DNA of 41,548 nt from NCBI GenBank assembly GCA_949300385.1, contig CASGDZ010000006.1:1-41548 (forward strand). Reading direction: 5' to 3'. This stretch comes from an uncultured Christensenella sp. GTDB lineage: Bacteria > Bacillota > Clostridia > Christensenellales > UBA1242. A program made the translations under genes and the position numbers. The notes beneath the pieces are model-generated. The model searched no databases, was not told the origin of the DNA, and worked only from the letters and a program-made list of their open reading frames with translations. This document shows, piece by piece, positions 24,226-33,513 of this stretch; position 1 is the stretch's first letter; the number at the start of each line of letters is the position of its first letter.

Positions 24226-25479
24226 TTAGCCATATATGATTAAGTCTTCAATAGACAATATTAATATTGAAATGAAAATAGGGATTAAAGCATAGTTATT
24301 AAATCCATGCGTTTTTACTATTTTAGCGATTATTATTCCTATGATTGTAGATAAAAGCGCTACACCTATAATCCCCATTTGGTAGAATAAAGAGATAAAA
24401 GTGTTGTGCGCGCCTAACAAATCAATTGTATGTGCGCCAACGCCTTTTCCAAAAAATAGAATGACGGGATTAACTACAATTTCTTTGCAATATATTGTCC
24501 ACAGCGAAAAGCGGTCGGTTGTGAGCATATTCATGAAATCGTAAAAATTATTACACTCATTAATACTGCCAATAAATCTATCAACAAATATGGAAAAGAT
24601 AGTAGGGAAAATTAAGAGAATACAGATAGCACAAAGGAGAACAATAAATGATACTATTAAGGTTTTCTTATAGTTGGCTATCATGCATTTTATAAAGATT
24701 GTGATTAATAGTAGCGAAAATAATATTATAAATGTCTTGGAGAATGTAAATATTCCGACTATTGAAATTATACTAAATATAATTATGTCTATTGTGTTTT
24801 TCTTAGTGAATAATAAGAATGTCAATAGGCTTAAGCAAATTTCACACATTATAGCAAGAGTGTTTGGATGAGAGAATAAAGCAGAAAAGCGGGAGATGTT
24901 TTCTGTTAAGTAAATTGGTTGAATGAGCGAACTTAAATAGTCAGAAGTAGGGTATAACAAACCTAATAATGAAGCAAGCATTATCGAAATGCTTAAAATT
25001 CTAATAAATAAGCAAACATCAAAAATTTCTTTTTTTCTATAGTATAAATTTAAAATCAAAATTAAAAATAAAAATGCAGATATATTGACAAAAGTTGCCG
25101 TGTTTATATATTTAAATGGAAGTAGGCAATAAAGTACTAAAATCAAAGTCAAAATTATTATTTTAAAGTCAATTTTAATTTTGTCTTTTACGAATAAAAT
25201 AATATATGATTTTATTAATAGCACTAAGATGCACGATACATACAGAATTATTCCGATTTGGTTTCCAAGTAGGCAAAAAGGAATGTTGTATAAAATATAA
25301 GAAAAGCCATTCTTTAAATCATCTAAAAGCAAAAATATTAACAAAATTGAGTATAAGAAAAATGTTGACATATAAAAATAGCAGTTTAAAATATATAGAC
25401 AAAAAAGTAAAAAACAGTTAATAAATAATCTGTTTTTTATGTAATATTGCTTTAAATTATTAAATCTCAACTTGGTCAT
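24226..25479 (-). CDS. O-antigen ligase/polymerase-like membrane protein
   Basis: A 417-residue polytopic protein with about 11 hydrophobic helices. A large extracytoplasmic loop near residues 300-360 contains FFGKGVGAHTIDLLGAHNTF, the H-N-T-F feature of the Wzy_C/WaaL superfamily. Such proteins polymerise repeat units or ligate a finished glycan to an acceptor. Its first 20 bases overlap the end of the sugar transferase gene, implying translational coupling. A polymerase/ligase together with an ABC exporter is less usual than with a Wzx flippase, so it may act as ligase to a cell-wall or lipid acceptor. Confidence 0.85.
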   Translation of the reverse strand: MTKLRFNNLKQYYIKNRLFINCFLLFCLYILNCYFYMSTFFLYSILLIFLLLDDLKNGFSYILYNIPFCLLGNQIGIILYVSCILVLLIKSYIILFVKDKIKIDFKIIILTLILVLYCLLPFKYINTATFVNISAFLFLILILNLYYRKKEIFDVCLFIRILSISIMLASLLGLLYPTSDYLSSLIQPIYLTENISRFSALFSHPNTLAIMCEICLSLLTFLLFTKKNTIDIIIFSIISIVGIFTFSKTFIILFSLLLITIFIKCMIANYKKTLIVSFIVLLCAICILLIFPTIFSIFVDRFIGSINECNNFYDFMNMLTTDRFSLWTIYCKEIVVNPVILFFGKGVGAHTIDLLGAHNTFISLFYQMGIIGVALLSTIIGIIIAKIVKTHGFNNYALIPIFISILILSIEDLIIYG

Positions 25480-26287
25480 TTGCGTTTTCGTTATAGATAG
25501 TCGTCAGATTAATAGGCATATTTTCCGTATCTTTTCGTCGCTCTTCAAACGATATAATTTGGTTAGCGATATTAATTCCATCTATGTATTGTTGTTTAGT
25601 TATCTTTCCTGTTTTCAAAAGATAATCGGCGTAATAATATTCGCGATATGCAGTATTTGCGTCTCCACATCTTCCGTTAGGATTGAAAGATATAAACAGC
25701 GTTTTTATCAAAATTTTTAAATCATTAATGAATGTAATATTATGTACATACTCTAAATCTTTTTGAAATATTTCTTCCCAAGTAGATTTGCTTCTGCCTC
25801 CAGTAACTTGCGATAAACCAGATAGTCCCGGGCGTACAGAATAGGCTTCCATAACTGAATCGTCATAGAATACCATATCTTTAATCAATCGTGGGCGTGG
25901 GCCTATTATGCTCATTTCGCCCTTTATAATATTAATAAGTTGTGGGAGTTCGTCGAGATTTGATTTTCTTAAGAATGAACCAAATTTAGTTATTCGTTTC
26001 CCGTCTGGCAATAGTTCGCCTTTTTTATCTATGCTATTCGTCATTGTTCTAAATTTATATAATTTAAAAGGTCGACCATTAACACCAGGGCGATATTGGG
26101 AAAAGATAATATTTCGCTTCAATGTACATTTTAAAATTATGGCAATAATAAGCATAAGAGGTGAGAGAACAATTAGTGCGAGCAATGAAAAAACTACATC
26201 TAAAAAACGCTTTATGTATCGCTCATAAATGCTTAGATGCTTAGTATTTTTAACACATTTATTATGATTGCCATTTTTATTTCTCAT
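25460..26287 (-). CDS. Polyprenyl-phosphate sugar-1-phosphate transferase
   Basis: A 275-residue initiating transferase (bacterial sugar transferase family: WbaP/EpsL/PglC catalytic core). One membrane helix lies at about 28-52 (re-entrant type: RFLDVVFSLLALIVLSPLM), followed by PGVNGRPFKLYKFRTM, LRKSNLDELPQLINIIKGEMSIIGPRP, which holds the catalytic Asp-Glu pair, and RPGLSGLSQVTGG. It transfers a sugar phosphate from a nucleotide sugar to undecaprenyl phosphate, starting the glycan. A C-terminal extension of about 45 residues follows the core. The promoter at 26299-26327 gives a 5-base leader without a ribosome site. Confidence 0.95.
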   Translation of the reverse strand: MRNKNGNHNKCVKNTKHLSIYERYIKRFLDVVFSLLALIVLSPLMLIIAIILKCTLKRNIIFSQYRPGVNGRPFKLYKFRTMTNSIDKKGELLPDGKRITKFGSFLRKSNLDELPQLINIIKGEMSIIGPRPRLIKDMVFYDDSVMEAYSVRPGLSGLSQVTGGRSKSTWEEIFQKDLEYVHNITFINDLKILIKTLFISFNPNGRCGDANTAYREYYYADYLLKTGKITKQQYIDGINIANQIISFEERRKDTENMPINLTTIYNENANDQVEI

Positions 26288-26298
26288 AATGTATGTGT

Positions 26299-26327
26299 AT
26301 TATAACATAAAATTTTCATTATATCAA
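26299..26327 (-). promoter_or_regulatory. Promoter of the sugar transferase gene
   Basis: Minus strand: TTGATA (26327-26322), 17 bases, TATAAT (26304-26299). Predicted +1 near 26292 leaves only five bases before the ATG. Confidence 0.75.
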
Positions 26328-26349
26328 GATTATTCTAATAATTTTTATA

Positions 26350-26730
26350 TTATGTCGAAATTAGATAATGTTTTTCGAAATCATTGAAAGTAAAATCATT
26401 TATTTCATTAATGATTTTTTCTTCTAAATTAGTATAGAGATTGTTTAATATTTCTATAACATATGATATATCTAAATTAGATATGTCTAAGAAAAAACTT
26501 TTAGAAGATAGTTCGCGTTTTAAAAGTGCGAATGATAAATCAAACATATTTAATCTAAAAAATAATTTTTCGTAAATAGCGATAATATTAGAAAATTTTA
26601 AATATAGTTTATTTAGTTTTTCGTTGCTAGGGAATAGGTTAGTTAAGGAATTTAAAAATTCGATTATATTTTCTACGCGGATGTATTCAGTTATTAATTT
26701 TTGCTTTATATTAGAATTTATTTTTTTCAT
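26350..26730 (-). CDS. Small helical hypothetical protein (126 aa)
   Basis: An unrecognised, all-helical, Asn/Leu/Ile-rich protein without signal peptide or membrane helix (EYIRVENIIEFLNSL; FSFxxLL-like repeats of leucine and phenylalanine). The frame extends to 26790, but the added 20 residues are an unlikely Phe/Lys tract over poly-A/T. The ATG at 26730 is preferred and has TATTAT at 26742-26737, which would again place +1 on the ATG. It is located between the GT2 and sugar transferase genes on the same strand, so it may belong to the polysaccharide locus, for example as a small regulator or chaperone. That is inference. Confidence 0.6.
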   Translation of the reverse strand: MKKINSNIKQKLITEYIRVENIIEFLNSLTNLFPSNEKLNKLYLKFSNIIAIYEKLFFRLNMFDLSFALLKRELSSKSFFLDISNLDISYVIEILNNLYTNLEEKIINEINDFTFNDFEKHYLIST

Positions 26731-26875
26731 ATTAAAATAATAACTTAATTTTTTTTTATTAAATAGCAAAAAAAAACAAAAATAATGCAAAAAATTGACA
26801 TTTTTATAATAATTTTAATGAAAAATATATTTTTTTTATAATTTATTATAAATTTTTAATAAATATTTAAATTTA

Positions 26876-28114
26876 TTAAAATTTTGATTTTAAAAATTTT
26901 CGAATTTTACTACCTTTAGGAAATAGTATTGTACTAATTCTATATATGAATTCATTGTGTAAAAATTTTAATTTTAATGAATATTTTTCTTTTGGCATTA
27001 AATAGTTAGACATCTTTTTTCTGTTTGTTAATTTTAATGGAATTTTGAATGTTTTAATTATGGCGAAAATTCGTTTATAAGAATAACTGCTTTTCTTTGA
27101 GTATACAATCAATTCCTTGTTAGAATAAAATAGTGATTTAATGTTTTCTTCAATTTCATTTAAGTTTTTAGGAAATAGGTGATGATGGTAATAAGGTTTT
27201 TGAGCACTAATAGGAATTTTACTAATTTTGTTAATATTATATTCGTTAAGAATTTTGTCTTTTACATCTTTGAATTTAGAATGTTTAGCGACTGTATAAT
27301 TATTTGATGCAATGAGATCTTTCCATTTAAAAAAATTTAATTTAACTTCGTCAAAACGATTAATATTCTTTAAATGATTTTCCATAATCGAAAAAACCTT
27401 AGACATTGATTCTAATTGGTTTAAAAACTTTTCCTTATCATTTACATATATTTGTTGGTTATTGTGAATTCTGTACAAATAATATCCACAATGTGTATTG
27501 GCAATTTTAGTAGCATAGCAAAATGCGAAGAAAGAGATTAAGACATCTTCAGCATAAACGAGCGAAGATAAATTTAATTTTTCTATTTCATTTTTCGCTT
27601 TTAAAAGAAGTTCGCGTTTAAAAATTTTATTCCATAAAATATAATATGAATGTTCTGTGCCAAACGAAGCAAAATATTTTAACAATACTTCGTCATCTTT
27701 AACTAAAAAATTTGTGTTAATTGTTGAATCATTGGTACAAATATATTTAGAATTATGAGTCCAAAATCCCCAATCGTTAAATACTATGTCGGCATTGTTA
27801 TTTTCTGAACATTTAAGCATTGACTCAAGATAATCAAAAGAGATTGAATCGTCCGAATCAATAAATGAGACATATTCGCCCTTTGCGAATGTTAGACCAT
27901 ACAACCTTGCGTGGAGAGTGCCCTGGTTATTTGTTTTATAAAAATTGAAATTTGGATATTTAATTTTTAATTCATCATAATTTTTATTTGAGCCATCGTC
28001 TATTATTATCACTTCTAAATCTTTTAATGATGAATTATAAATAGACTCTAAGCAATGTGAAAAGTATTTTATGTCTGTATTGTAAACAGGTATTATTACA
28101 GATAATTTAGGCAT
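26876..28114 (-). CDS. Glycosyltransferase family 2 (CDP-glycerol/teichoic type possible)
   Basis: A 412-residue GT-A enzyme. The N-terminal catalytic domain shows LSVIIPVYNTD, LEVIIIDDGSN, GEYVSFIDSDD (the D-x-D metal site) and WNKIFKRELL, with a late YAEDVLISFF, all typical of GT2 enzymes that extend surface glycans. The last 150 residues are a basic, lower-similarity region (KLTNRKKMSNYL...SKIRKFLKSKF) that may form membrane-surface helices. AAGGAG precedes the ATG. It is first of the minus-strand polysaccharide genes, though each downstream gene seems to have its own promoter. Confidence 0.92.
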   Translation of the reverse strand: MPKLSVIIPVYNTDIKYFSHCLESIYNSSLKDLEVIIIDDGSNKNYDELKIKYPNFNFYKTNNQGTLHARLYGLTFAKGEYVSFIDSDDSISFDYLESMLKCSENNNADIVFNDWGFWTHNSKYICTNDSTINTNFLVKDDEVLLKYFASFGTEHSYYILWNKIFKRELLLKAKNEIEKLNLSSLVYAEDVLISFFAFCYATKIANTHCGYYLYRIHNNQQIYVNDKEKFLNQLESMSKVFSIMENHLKNINRFDEVKLNFFKWKDLIASNNYTVAKHSKFKDVKDKILNEYNINKISKIPISAQKPYYHHHLFPKNLNEIEENIKSLFYSNKELIVYSKKSSYSYKRIFAIIKTFKIPLKLTNRKKMSNYLMPKEKYSLKLKFLHNEFIYRISTILFPKGSKIRKFLKSKF

Positions 28115-28302
28115 TTTAACTCCTTGTGTTTTTATATTGATAATAAAATCATAAATTATTTAAATATAATTTTAACATAGCATATGTAATTTTGCAAATG
28201 ATATTAAAAGTATATGGAAATAAGATGTCTAGTATTTTTAATTATAGTTATTAACAATTATTAATAGGTCTAATATCTTTAAGTATTAAAAATGCGAATA
28301 AA

Positions 28303-28328
28303 AAAGTTTACAATAAAATGTAAACTTT
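28303..28328 (-). terminator. Terminator of the coiled-coil protein gene
   Basis: Perfect 10-base stem AAAGTTTACA / TGTAAACTTT with loop ATAAAA. On the minus strand the 3' side runs into TTTTTTATTCGCATT. The tail TTTTTATTCGCATT recurs beside the hairpin at 40301-40332. Confidence 0.85.
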
Positions 28329-28338
28329 ATATGCTTAT

Positions 28339-29376
28339 TTAAACTTTTAAACCAGAATCTTCTTTAATCGCTTCACTTAATTGTTTATTAAAACTTGCAC
28401 AAGATTCAAAATATTTATTCAAATCAGGGAATTTATTAAAATAATCTTTTAATTGTTCATATGCTTCATATTTATTGATACCATCAAATACATATTTTGG
28501 TTTGTACTTTTGGAAAAAATTACTATCTAACTTCTTTAAAATCTCTGGATAGCGGAAAATTTGTTTACCTATAAATTTATTATAACTAAATGCAACTATT
28601 TCAATATCTTCACTTGGCATGTATTTTATAACATTAGGTGTTTTGTTGATTAATGCTTTAAGTTCGGGCGCGAATTTCGTAATCTGCTCCCTAATAGATT
28701 TATTCATTTTGTTATAATAATTAGGGAAGCGAGAAACTGCGTATTTAAAGTCTTCAATATCTGTTAAATCTTCTATTAAAGATGGGAAACATTTCTTATA
28801 GTTTTTTGCAAATTTTTCTGTCTTCGTCAAATCATATTTTTCATACAATTTTAATAAATTCTCTAATTCTACTACATCTAAAGAATCAAAAACTTTAGTA
28901 TCTAATTTTAGTAGCGAACCTTTAGGTGCGACAAATACAAAATCCTTATTTTCTTTACTCAATTCAGCAAATAGTTCATCATTATAATTGATGAATCTAG
29001 ATAAAAAGTTTGGCGCAATTTTACAAAATTCATTGCTTGCTTCTCTAAATATTTTTAACTCGTCTTTATGCAAATCTAGCGCAAATTTTACACCTTTTTC
29101 TTTTGATGCTTCAAGCAAGGCTGAATATAAGTAATCTTTGCATTTAGGCAATTCTTCATTCAATTCATTTATGCGCTTTTGCATTTCTGCTTTCTCTTTA
29201 TGAAATTTGTTTTGCCTTTCAATTGTCTCTTGTGAGCGATTTTCAATTGTTTCTTTCACCCTTTCATCATGCTCTGCCAATCTTTTATCAAGCTTTTCAA
29301 GTGCTTCAAATGCTCTTGATATTCTAAATAATTGTCTATCATAATTTTTCTTTTCTCTACCATTTACTGTCTTCAT
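28339..29376 (-). CDS. Cytoplasmic coiled-coil/helical-repeat protein (345 aa)
   Basis: Unrecognised protein. Residues about 10-90 form a charged coiled coil (ALEKLDKRLAEHDERVKET, KEKAEMQKRINELNEEL). Residues about 110-340 are a chain of short helical units with a recurring Phe/Pro/Tyr pattern (FCKIAPNFLSRFI; AKNYKKCFPSLIEDL; AVSRFPNYYNKM; ITKFAPELKALI; IFRYPEILKKL; YFNKFPDLNKYF), about 30-40 residues apart, resembling DUF4116-like solenoids. No signal peptide. The frame reaches 29409, but ATG 29376 has GGAGAT upstream and a consensus promoter. It faces away from the gene pair at 29592-32360 across a 215-base divergent region, so shared control is possible. Function unknown; a protein-interaction scaffold is likely. 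Confidence 0.75.
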   Translation of the reverse strand: MKTVNGREKKNYDRQLFRISRAFEALEKLDKRLAEHDERVKETIENRSQETIERQNKFHKEKAEMQKRINELNEELPKCKDYLYSALLEASKEKGVKFALDLHKDELKIFREASNEFCKIAPNFLSRFINYNDELFAELSKENKDFVFVAPKGSLLKLDTKVFDSLDVVELENLLKLYEKYDLTKTEKFAKNYKKCFPSLIEDLTDIEDFKYAVSRFPNYYNKMNKSIREQITKFAPELKALINKTPNVIKYMPSEDIEIVAFSYNKFIGKQIFRYPEILKKLDSNFFQKYKPKYVFDGINKYEAYEQLKDYFNKFPDLNKYFESCASFNKQLSEAIKEDSGLKV

Positions 29377-29395
29377 ATTAATCTCCAACAAAATT

Positions 29396-29424
29396 ATGAT
29401 AACACACAAAAACGACTATGTCAA
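29396..29424 (-). promoter_or_regulatory. Promoter of the coiled-coil protein gene
   Basis: Minus strand: TTGACA (29424-29419), 17 bases, TATCAT (29401-29396), with a 13-base leader that contains GGAGAT. Confidence 0.8.
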
Positions 29425-29538
29425 TATTTATTTTTATTTTTAATTAGTATTTTTTTAATAAAGTTATTTAAAGATAGTGAAATGGAATCTGAACTAATTG
29501 AAATCAACATTTTTTATTTATAAATTTTTTAAAAAGTA

Positions 29539-29567
29539 TTAACAAAAGTCAATTTGTGTGTTAGTAT
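29539..29567 (+). promoter_or_regulatory. Promoter of the hydrolase-like gene
   Basis: TTAACA (29539-29544), 17 bases, TAGTAT (29562-29567) preceded by TGT (extended -10). Start is near 29574, and AAAGGAG follows. Confidence 0.6.
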
Positions 29568-29591
29568 AGACTAGGTAAAGGAGACACCTAA

Positions 29592-30647
29592 ATGGAGCGT
29601 GCGGGAGATTTTATTTTTATAAAAAAGTCAGATAAAAATGAAGATGGAGAAGTGGTCTCATTAAATAAACTAAAATTAAAAAGACCTATATTATTGATAT
29701 TCAATGGTAACGGAATAGAGAGTAATAGACAAGCAAAATTAAGTATTGATGTGATTGATAGTTTATTGGGAGTTTTTAAAAATGATGTTGATGTTTTAAG
29801 TGTAAATTATAATAGTGGGACATATAATGACGACTTGTATGAAACTAATATCTCAAATATTGTTGATAATTTATTTGTGCGTTTGATTTCTAAAAATGGC
29901 AAAAGATTGGATATAAAAGAGGCTTGCAAAAATATGAGAAACATAACAATATTTGCGCATTGCTTTGGGGATAAAATAATACGAGATATTGTTATTTCAT
30001 TAGATTTTGAAATGCAATGTATGAATTATGATAAAAAAGAAAGAATGGTAATCTTAAAGCAAATATTTGCTGTTATTTATGCAATCAAAACTACTAATCA
30101 AGAAATAAACTACTTAAATGTTATATCTCCAAACGACATGGTATTTAATGGAGAGGGTGATAAGCAATGGGAAGATTTTGCTTTAAAATTAAAGGACGAA
30201 AACTTTAAAAGTGAAATTAAAATTTCAGACGAAGATGTTAAAAATATTGAAAATATCATAAACGACGCAAAAGAAAAAAATCCTTTAAGAAATTTTGGAA
30301 GTGGGAAAGTTCTAGAGCCATTTTATAAATACAATGATAGGTGTTATATAATAAATGATGGGAATGGATTGAGAATTATTACCTCCCCAATGTTTGTTAG
30401 CGATAAGTTTGAGCATACCATGAGAAGATTGTCAAGAGGGGAAAATTGGCAACCATGTGAAGATACAAAGCCTTCGGGTGATTATGTATCTAAATGTATA
30501 TCGTCTGCTTTATGCAATTCAGTTGCAAATTCAATATTAAATAATAATAGTGAAAGATTTAAAGAATTCAATATTGAAGATTTAAAATTGCAGTTAGAAG
30601 AAGTTGTACAAGCGTTAAATGAACAAAAAGTAAACTTTATCCTGTAA
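29592..30647 (+). CDS. Alpha/beta-hydrolase-like protein with Cys nucleophile (351 aa)
   Basis: Unrecognised cytoplasmic protein. An N-terminal strand RPILLIFNGNGIES (31-44) resembles the first core strand and oxyanion loop of alpha/beta hydrolases, followed by VDVLSVNYNSGTY. At 118-126 comes a nucleophile-elbow-like ITIFAHCFGDK with Cys124 where serine is usual, similar in form to the G-x-C-x-G elbow of dienelactone hydrolases. NVISPNDMVF near 176-185 may supply the acid, and a late FEHTMRRL the histidine. The second half is unfamiliar and ends in a helix (LQLEEVVQALNEQK). AAAGGAG precedes the ATG. It is 84 bases upstream of the transglutaminase-like gene, so the two probably form an operon. 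Confidence 0.7.
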   Translation: MERAGDFIFIKKSDKNEDGEVVSLNKLKLKRPILLIFNGNGIESNRQAKLSIDVIDSLLGVFKNDVDVLSVNYNSGTYNDDLYETNISNIVDNLFVRLISKNGKRLDIKEACKNMRNITIFAHCFGDKIIRDIVISLDFEMQCMNYDKKERMVILKQIFAVIYAIKTTNQEINYLNVISPNDMVFNGEGDKQWEDFALKLKDENFKSEIKISDEDVKNIENIINDAKEKNPLRNFGSGKVLEPFYKYNDRCYIINDGNGLRIITSPMFVSDKFEHTMRRLSRGENWQPCEDTKPSGDYVSKCISSALCNSVANSILNNNSERFKEFNIEDLKLQLEEVVQALNEQKVNFIL

Positions 30648-30731
30648 TTATAAATAAAAATTCAATGTATAATTTTAATTTAAAAAGTTATAAAAATTCA
30701 TATTACACAAAAATGTAACAAGGAGAATTTT

Positions 30732-32360
30732 ATGGATAAAAATACTTATCAAACTGAATCTATGATAATAAGGATAGAGGACTTATTAAATGGCGTACCT
30801 TTTGAGACTTTAAGACAAAATGTGGAAGAATATGCTTATAATTATAGAGTTGCTTTATCTAAAAGGATAAAAGATTTAAATAATCACGAATTCGAAGAAT
30901 CTGAAATAATGGCAGAAAAAGAGATTATCAAGACATTAGAAAAAATTAAAGATTTAGGCAATTCATTGACTGATATTCCTATGAAAGAAAAAGAAGAGAT
31001 ATACGATTTATACCGAAACATTATAAATAACAAATATGGTCCACATGAATATGAAGGTAATTCAATTTTCTTTTTTGAAGAATTTTCTAAAGATGATTTT
31101 TTAAACGACATAGATATTTTTAGTGAAGTTTTAAATTTTGTAATTAAAAATATGAAAAGACCAAATTATATTTATAAGTTGGAAAAATTGAAATATTATA
31201 AAAATTTAAGAAGAAAAATTTCTGAAAGTAGCAAAAAATTAACTTTAGCAATAGATAGAAACATATTATTTAAAAACTTTGATAAAGTTATCGAGATTCT
31301 AAAAAATATTGATGACTATGCTATCGATTTAATAATTGATTATGATGGAATGAAGTTAGACAAAAATGATTGGAATGAACGAGTACCTTATTCACTGAAT
31401 GAGGAAGAGATGAAAAAACTTATTGAATTGAAAGATATAAATCTGCGCGATGATATAAAATGTTCTATTGATGATATACGATTTTCTGATTTTTATAAAA
31501 TTAATTTTTTGCCAACGGAAATTAAAAAATTGTGGACAATTAATGATGTGATAAAAGCAAACAAATTCATCATGGATTTTAAGCAAATGATTGAGAAAGA
31601 AAACTTTTCTTCATTTGAAACTATTGTATTTATGGCTATTTATATAAATAAATTTAATTATTATGGCAATGCAACTTATGATGAGAAAACAAGGACATTT
31701 ATTACGGCAGAAAAGTCTATAAAAAAAGATGATTTGAATATTACAGGCAATGAGAAGGACGCCTTTGTTTGCACAGGATATGCAAGTTATTGTAAAGAAT
31801 TAATAGATAAAATGCAAAATAAAAATATACAAGCCTTTCTTGTTCCATTATCATTTTATAAATCACGAACACATACAAAAAAATGGACATCAAATCACAT
31901 GATATTATTGATAAAAATAAAAGATGACAAATATAATATTGATGGTTATTATCTATGGGATCCGACTTGGACGGTAGACAATCAATTTCAATATCTATTA
32001 TATCCAGTTGAAGATGTTGAAAATTTCACGCGGTATGAAGCAGACATTGTAAACCCACATGAAATTTCTAGAATTAGAAAGTATATAGTTACTATACGAT
32101 TTAATAATCATGACAAAAATGTAAATAATGAATTTATAAAACAATATGGTGGCAATAGACCAATTAAAGTTAAACAATTTCATGACGCTTTAAAGGCAAT
32201 TTACACTAAAATAAATAGATCGAAAAACTTTCATTTTTCAGATTCAAAGTGGTCAAATGGTGAAGAATTTGCAAATTCCATAATAGATTCAGTCACATTA
32301 AGTCCATATGATGATTTTGTAAAAGATAAAACACATAACGATTTTTATTCTATAAAATAA
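30732..32360 (+). CDS. Transglutaminase-like cysteine protease/transferase (542 aa)
   Basis: A large protein with a helical, highly charged first 290 residues of no recognised family, then a transglutaminase-like core. The core shows FVCTGYASYCKELIDKM with Cys347, TSNHMILLIKIKDD with His389, and GYYLWDPTWTVD with Asp410, in the order and spacing of a papain-like Cys-His-Asp triad. About 110 residues follow (VKQFHDALKAIYTKINR region). Members of this superfamily cross-link, deamidate or cleave proteins. There is no signal peptide or membrane helix, so it acts in the cytoplasm or is exported by a non-Sec route. AAGGAG precedes the ATG. With the hydrolase-like gene it forms a two-gene unit, possibly a maturation or effector pair. 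Confidence 0.78.
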   Translation: MDKNTYQTESMIIRIEDLLNGVPFETLRQNVEEYAYNYRVALSKRIKDLNNHEFEESEIMAEKEIIKTLEKIKDLGNSLTDIPMKEKEEIYDLYRNIINNKYGPHEYEGNSIFFFEEFSKDDFLNDIDIFSEVLNFVIKNMKRPNYIYKLEKLKYYKNLRRKISESSKKLTLAIDRNILFKNFDKVIEILKNIDDYAIDLIIDYDGMKLDKNDWNERVPYSLNEEEMKKLIELKDINLRDDIKCSIDDIRFSDFYKINFLPTEIKKLWTINDVIKANKFIMDFKQMIEKENFSSFETIVFMAIYINKFNYYGNATYDEKTRTFITAEKSIKKDDLNITGNEKDAFVCTGYASYCKELIDKMQNKNIQAFLVPLSFYKSRTHTKKWTSNHMILLIKIKDDKYNIDGYYLWDPTWTVDNQFQYLLYPVEDVENFTRYEADIVNPHEISRIRKYIVTIRFNNHDKNVNNEFIKQYGGNRPIKVKQFHDALKAIYTKINRSKNFHFSDSKWSNGEEFANSIIDSVTLSPYDDFVKDKTHNDFYSIK

Positions 32361-32417
32361 TTTAGTTAAATAAATATAAATTAGTATATATAATTATAAA
32401 AACAAAATTTAAAAGTA

Positions 32418-32445
32418 AAAATACGCCATATAGTAGGCGCATTTT
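32418..32445 (-). terminator. Terminator of the fibre operon
   Basis: Stem AAAATACGCC / GGCGCATTTT with an 8-base loop. The single mismatch is a G-U pair only in the minus-strand transcript, so it serves the DUF5305-like gene. It may also stop the convergent transglutaminase-like gene. Confidence 0.75.
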
Positions 32446-33512
32446 TAATTATTTGTATCGTATTCAAAGTAATAAATATAAGATTGCGATAAAACATAAA
32501 ATTTATATTTACTATCTTTATGGTTACAGACAATAGGAGTAGATAATTCAGTTTCAGCTTTAATTATATCCATAAAGTTTTCTAACTTAATTATCTGCTT
32601 CCCCTCAGTTGGGATTTCATTTGAGTAGACAATTAAATCTTGATAGTTATTCAACATTTTATTGACATAACGCTCTTTAGCACTTTCATGTTTTTCAATT
32701 GACAACGCATATATTAATATTGCTAATAAAATTAGAGCGATTATATCAAAGATTATTGCTAATGATAACCACGCATAATTTATATGGTTGTCATAAGTAT
32801 TGATATTCTTTTCCAAATTTGAATTTGATTTATATACATGATCTATACTAACCAGTCCACCAACAGACATGACTGGTAGGGTAGAACTCATTGTCTCTTG
32901 ATAACTATATTTTTCATTATTGAGTGTACCAGAGCATGAAATAATATAATTAATCTTTATTGTCGCAGTACAGGTTATGTTTGAAAGCTCATTCTTAATT
33001 TGATTAAATCGTGTAGTAAATTGAGCATAGTCTAATTCAATAGACTGATTAAAATTTACAGAACTATCAGAATTATTGACGCTACCGCTTTCTTGTAAAT
33101 AATAGCCAGGAGCATAGTTGGATAGCGGTTCTTGTAATATTATCCCTTCAGGGCCCTCTACAATAAGCGTTACAGTAATGGATTTAATAAAATTCAAGTC
33201 ATGGTTGGTTGAATTTAAATTAAGGGTATTATAATAGTCAATATGAAAAGTATTTAATAAACCTGCTACATAAAAGTCACTTGTGTAATAACCTTGCTGA
33301 TCATTATTAAATATTGAGTTTTCAAATAATGTAACTTTGTCTGTTACATATTTAGTAGACTTAGTTGCATATAAATTTTCAACATGTAAAACATTAGAAT
33401 TTTGTTTTTGTATTATAAAAATAGGTATGGTAAATAAAATTAAAGCGACTATAATACATATAATCACATTTCTATAATATCTATCTTTTAATTTCTCTAT
33501 TATTTTTTTCAT
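32445..33512 (-). CDS. DUF5305-like membrane protein of the fibre operon
   Basis: A 355-residue protein with a helix at about 16-36, a 210-residue extracytoplasmic beta-rich domain (KYVTDKVTLFENSIF; TVTLIVEGPEGIILQEPL; AQFTTRFNQIKNEL), a second helix near 247-270 (LSLAIIFDIIALILLAILIYAL) and a 90-residue cytoplasmic tail. This two-helix layout and the position after a SipW-type signal peptidase match DUF5305 proteins found in archaeal and clostridial TasA-type loci. The preferred ATG (33512) has AGAGGT upstream; a longer TTG start at 33527 would overlap the peptidase gene. Probably assists export or assembly of the fibre subunits. Its exact job is unknown. Confidence 0.75.
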   Translation of the reverse strand: MKKIIEKLKDRYYRNVIICIIVALILFTIPIFIIQKQNSNVLHVENLYATKSTKYVTDKVTLFENSIFNNDQQGYYTSDFYVAGLLNTFHIDYYNTLNLNSTNHDLNFIKSITVTLIVEGPEGIILQEPLSNYAPGYYLQESGSVNNSDSSVNFNQSIELDYAQFTTRFNQIKNELSNITCTATIKINYIISCSGTLNNEKYSYQETMSSTLPVMSVGGLVSIDHVYKSNSNLEKNINTYDNHINYAWLSLAIIFDIIALILLAILIYALSIEKHESAKERYVNKMLNNYQDLIVYSNEIPTEGKQIIKLENFMDIIKAETELSTPIVCNHKDSKYKFYVLSQSYIYYFEYDTNN

Positions 33513-33513
33513 A

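Noticed and set aside
26731..26790. N-terminal extension of the small helical protein
   Set aside because: It is a Phe/Lys tract from poly-A/T with no ribosome site.
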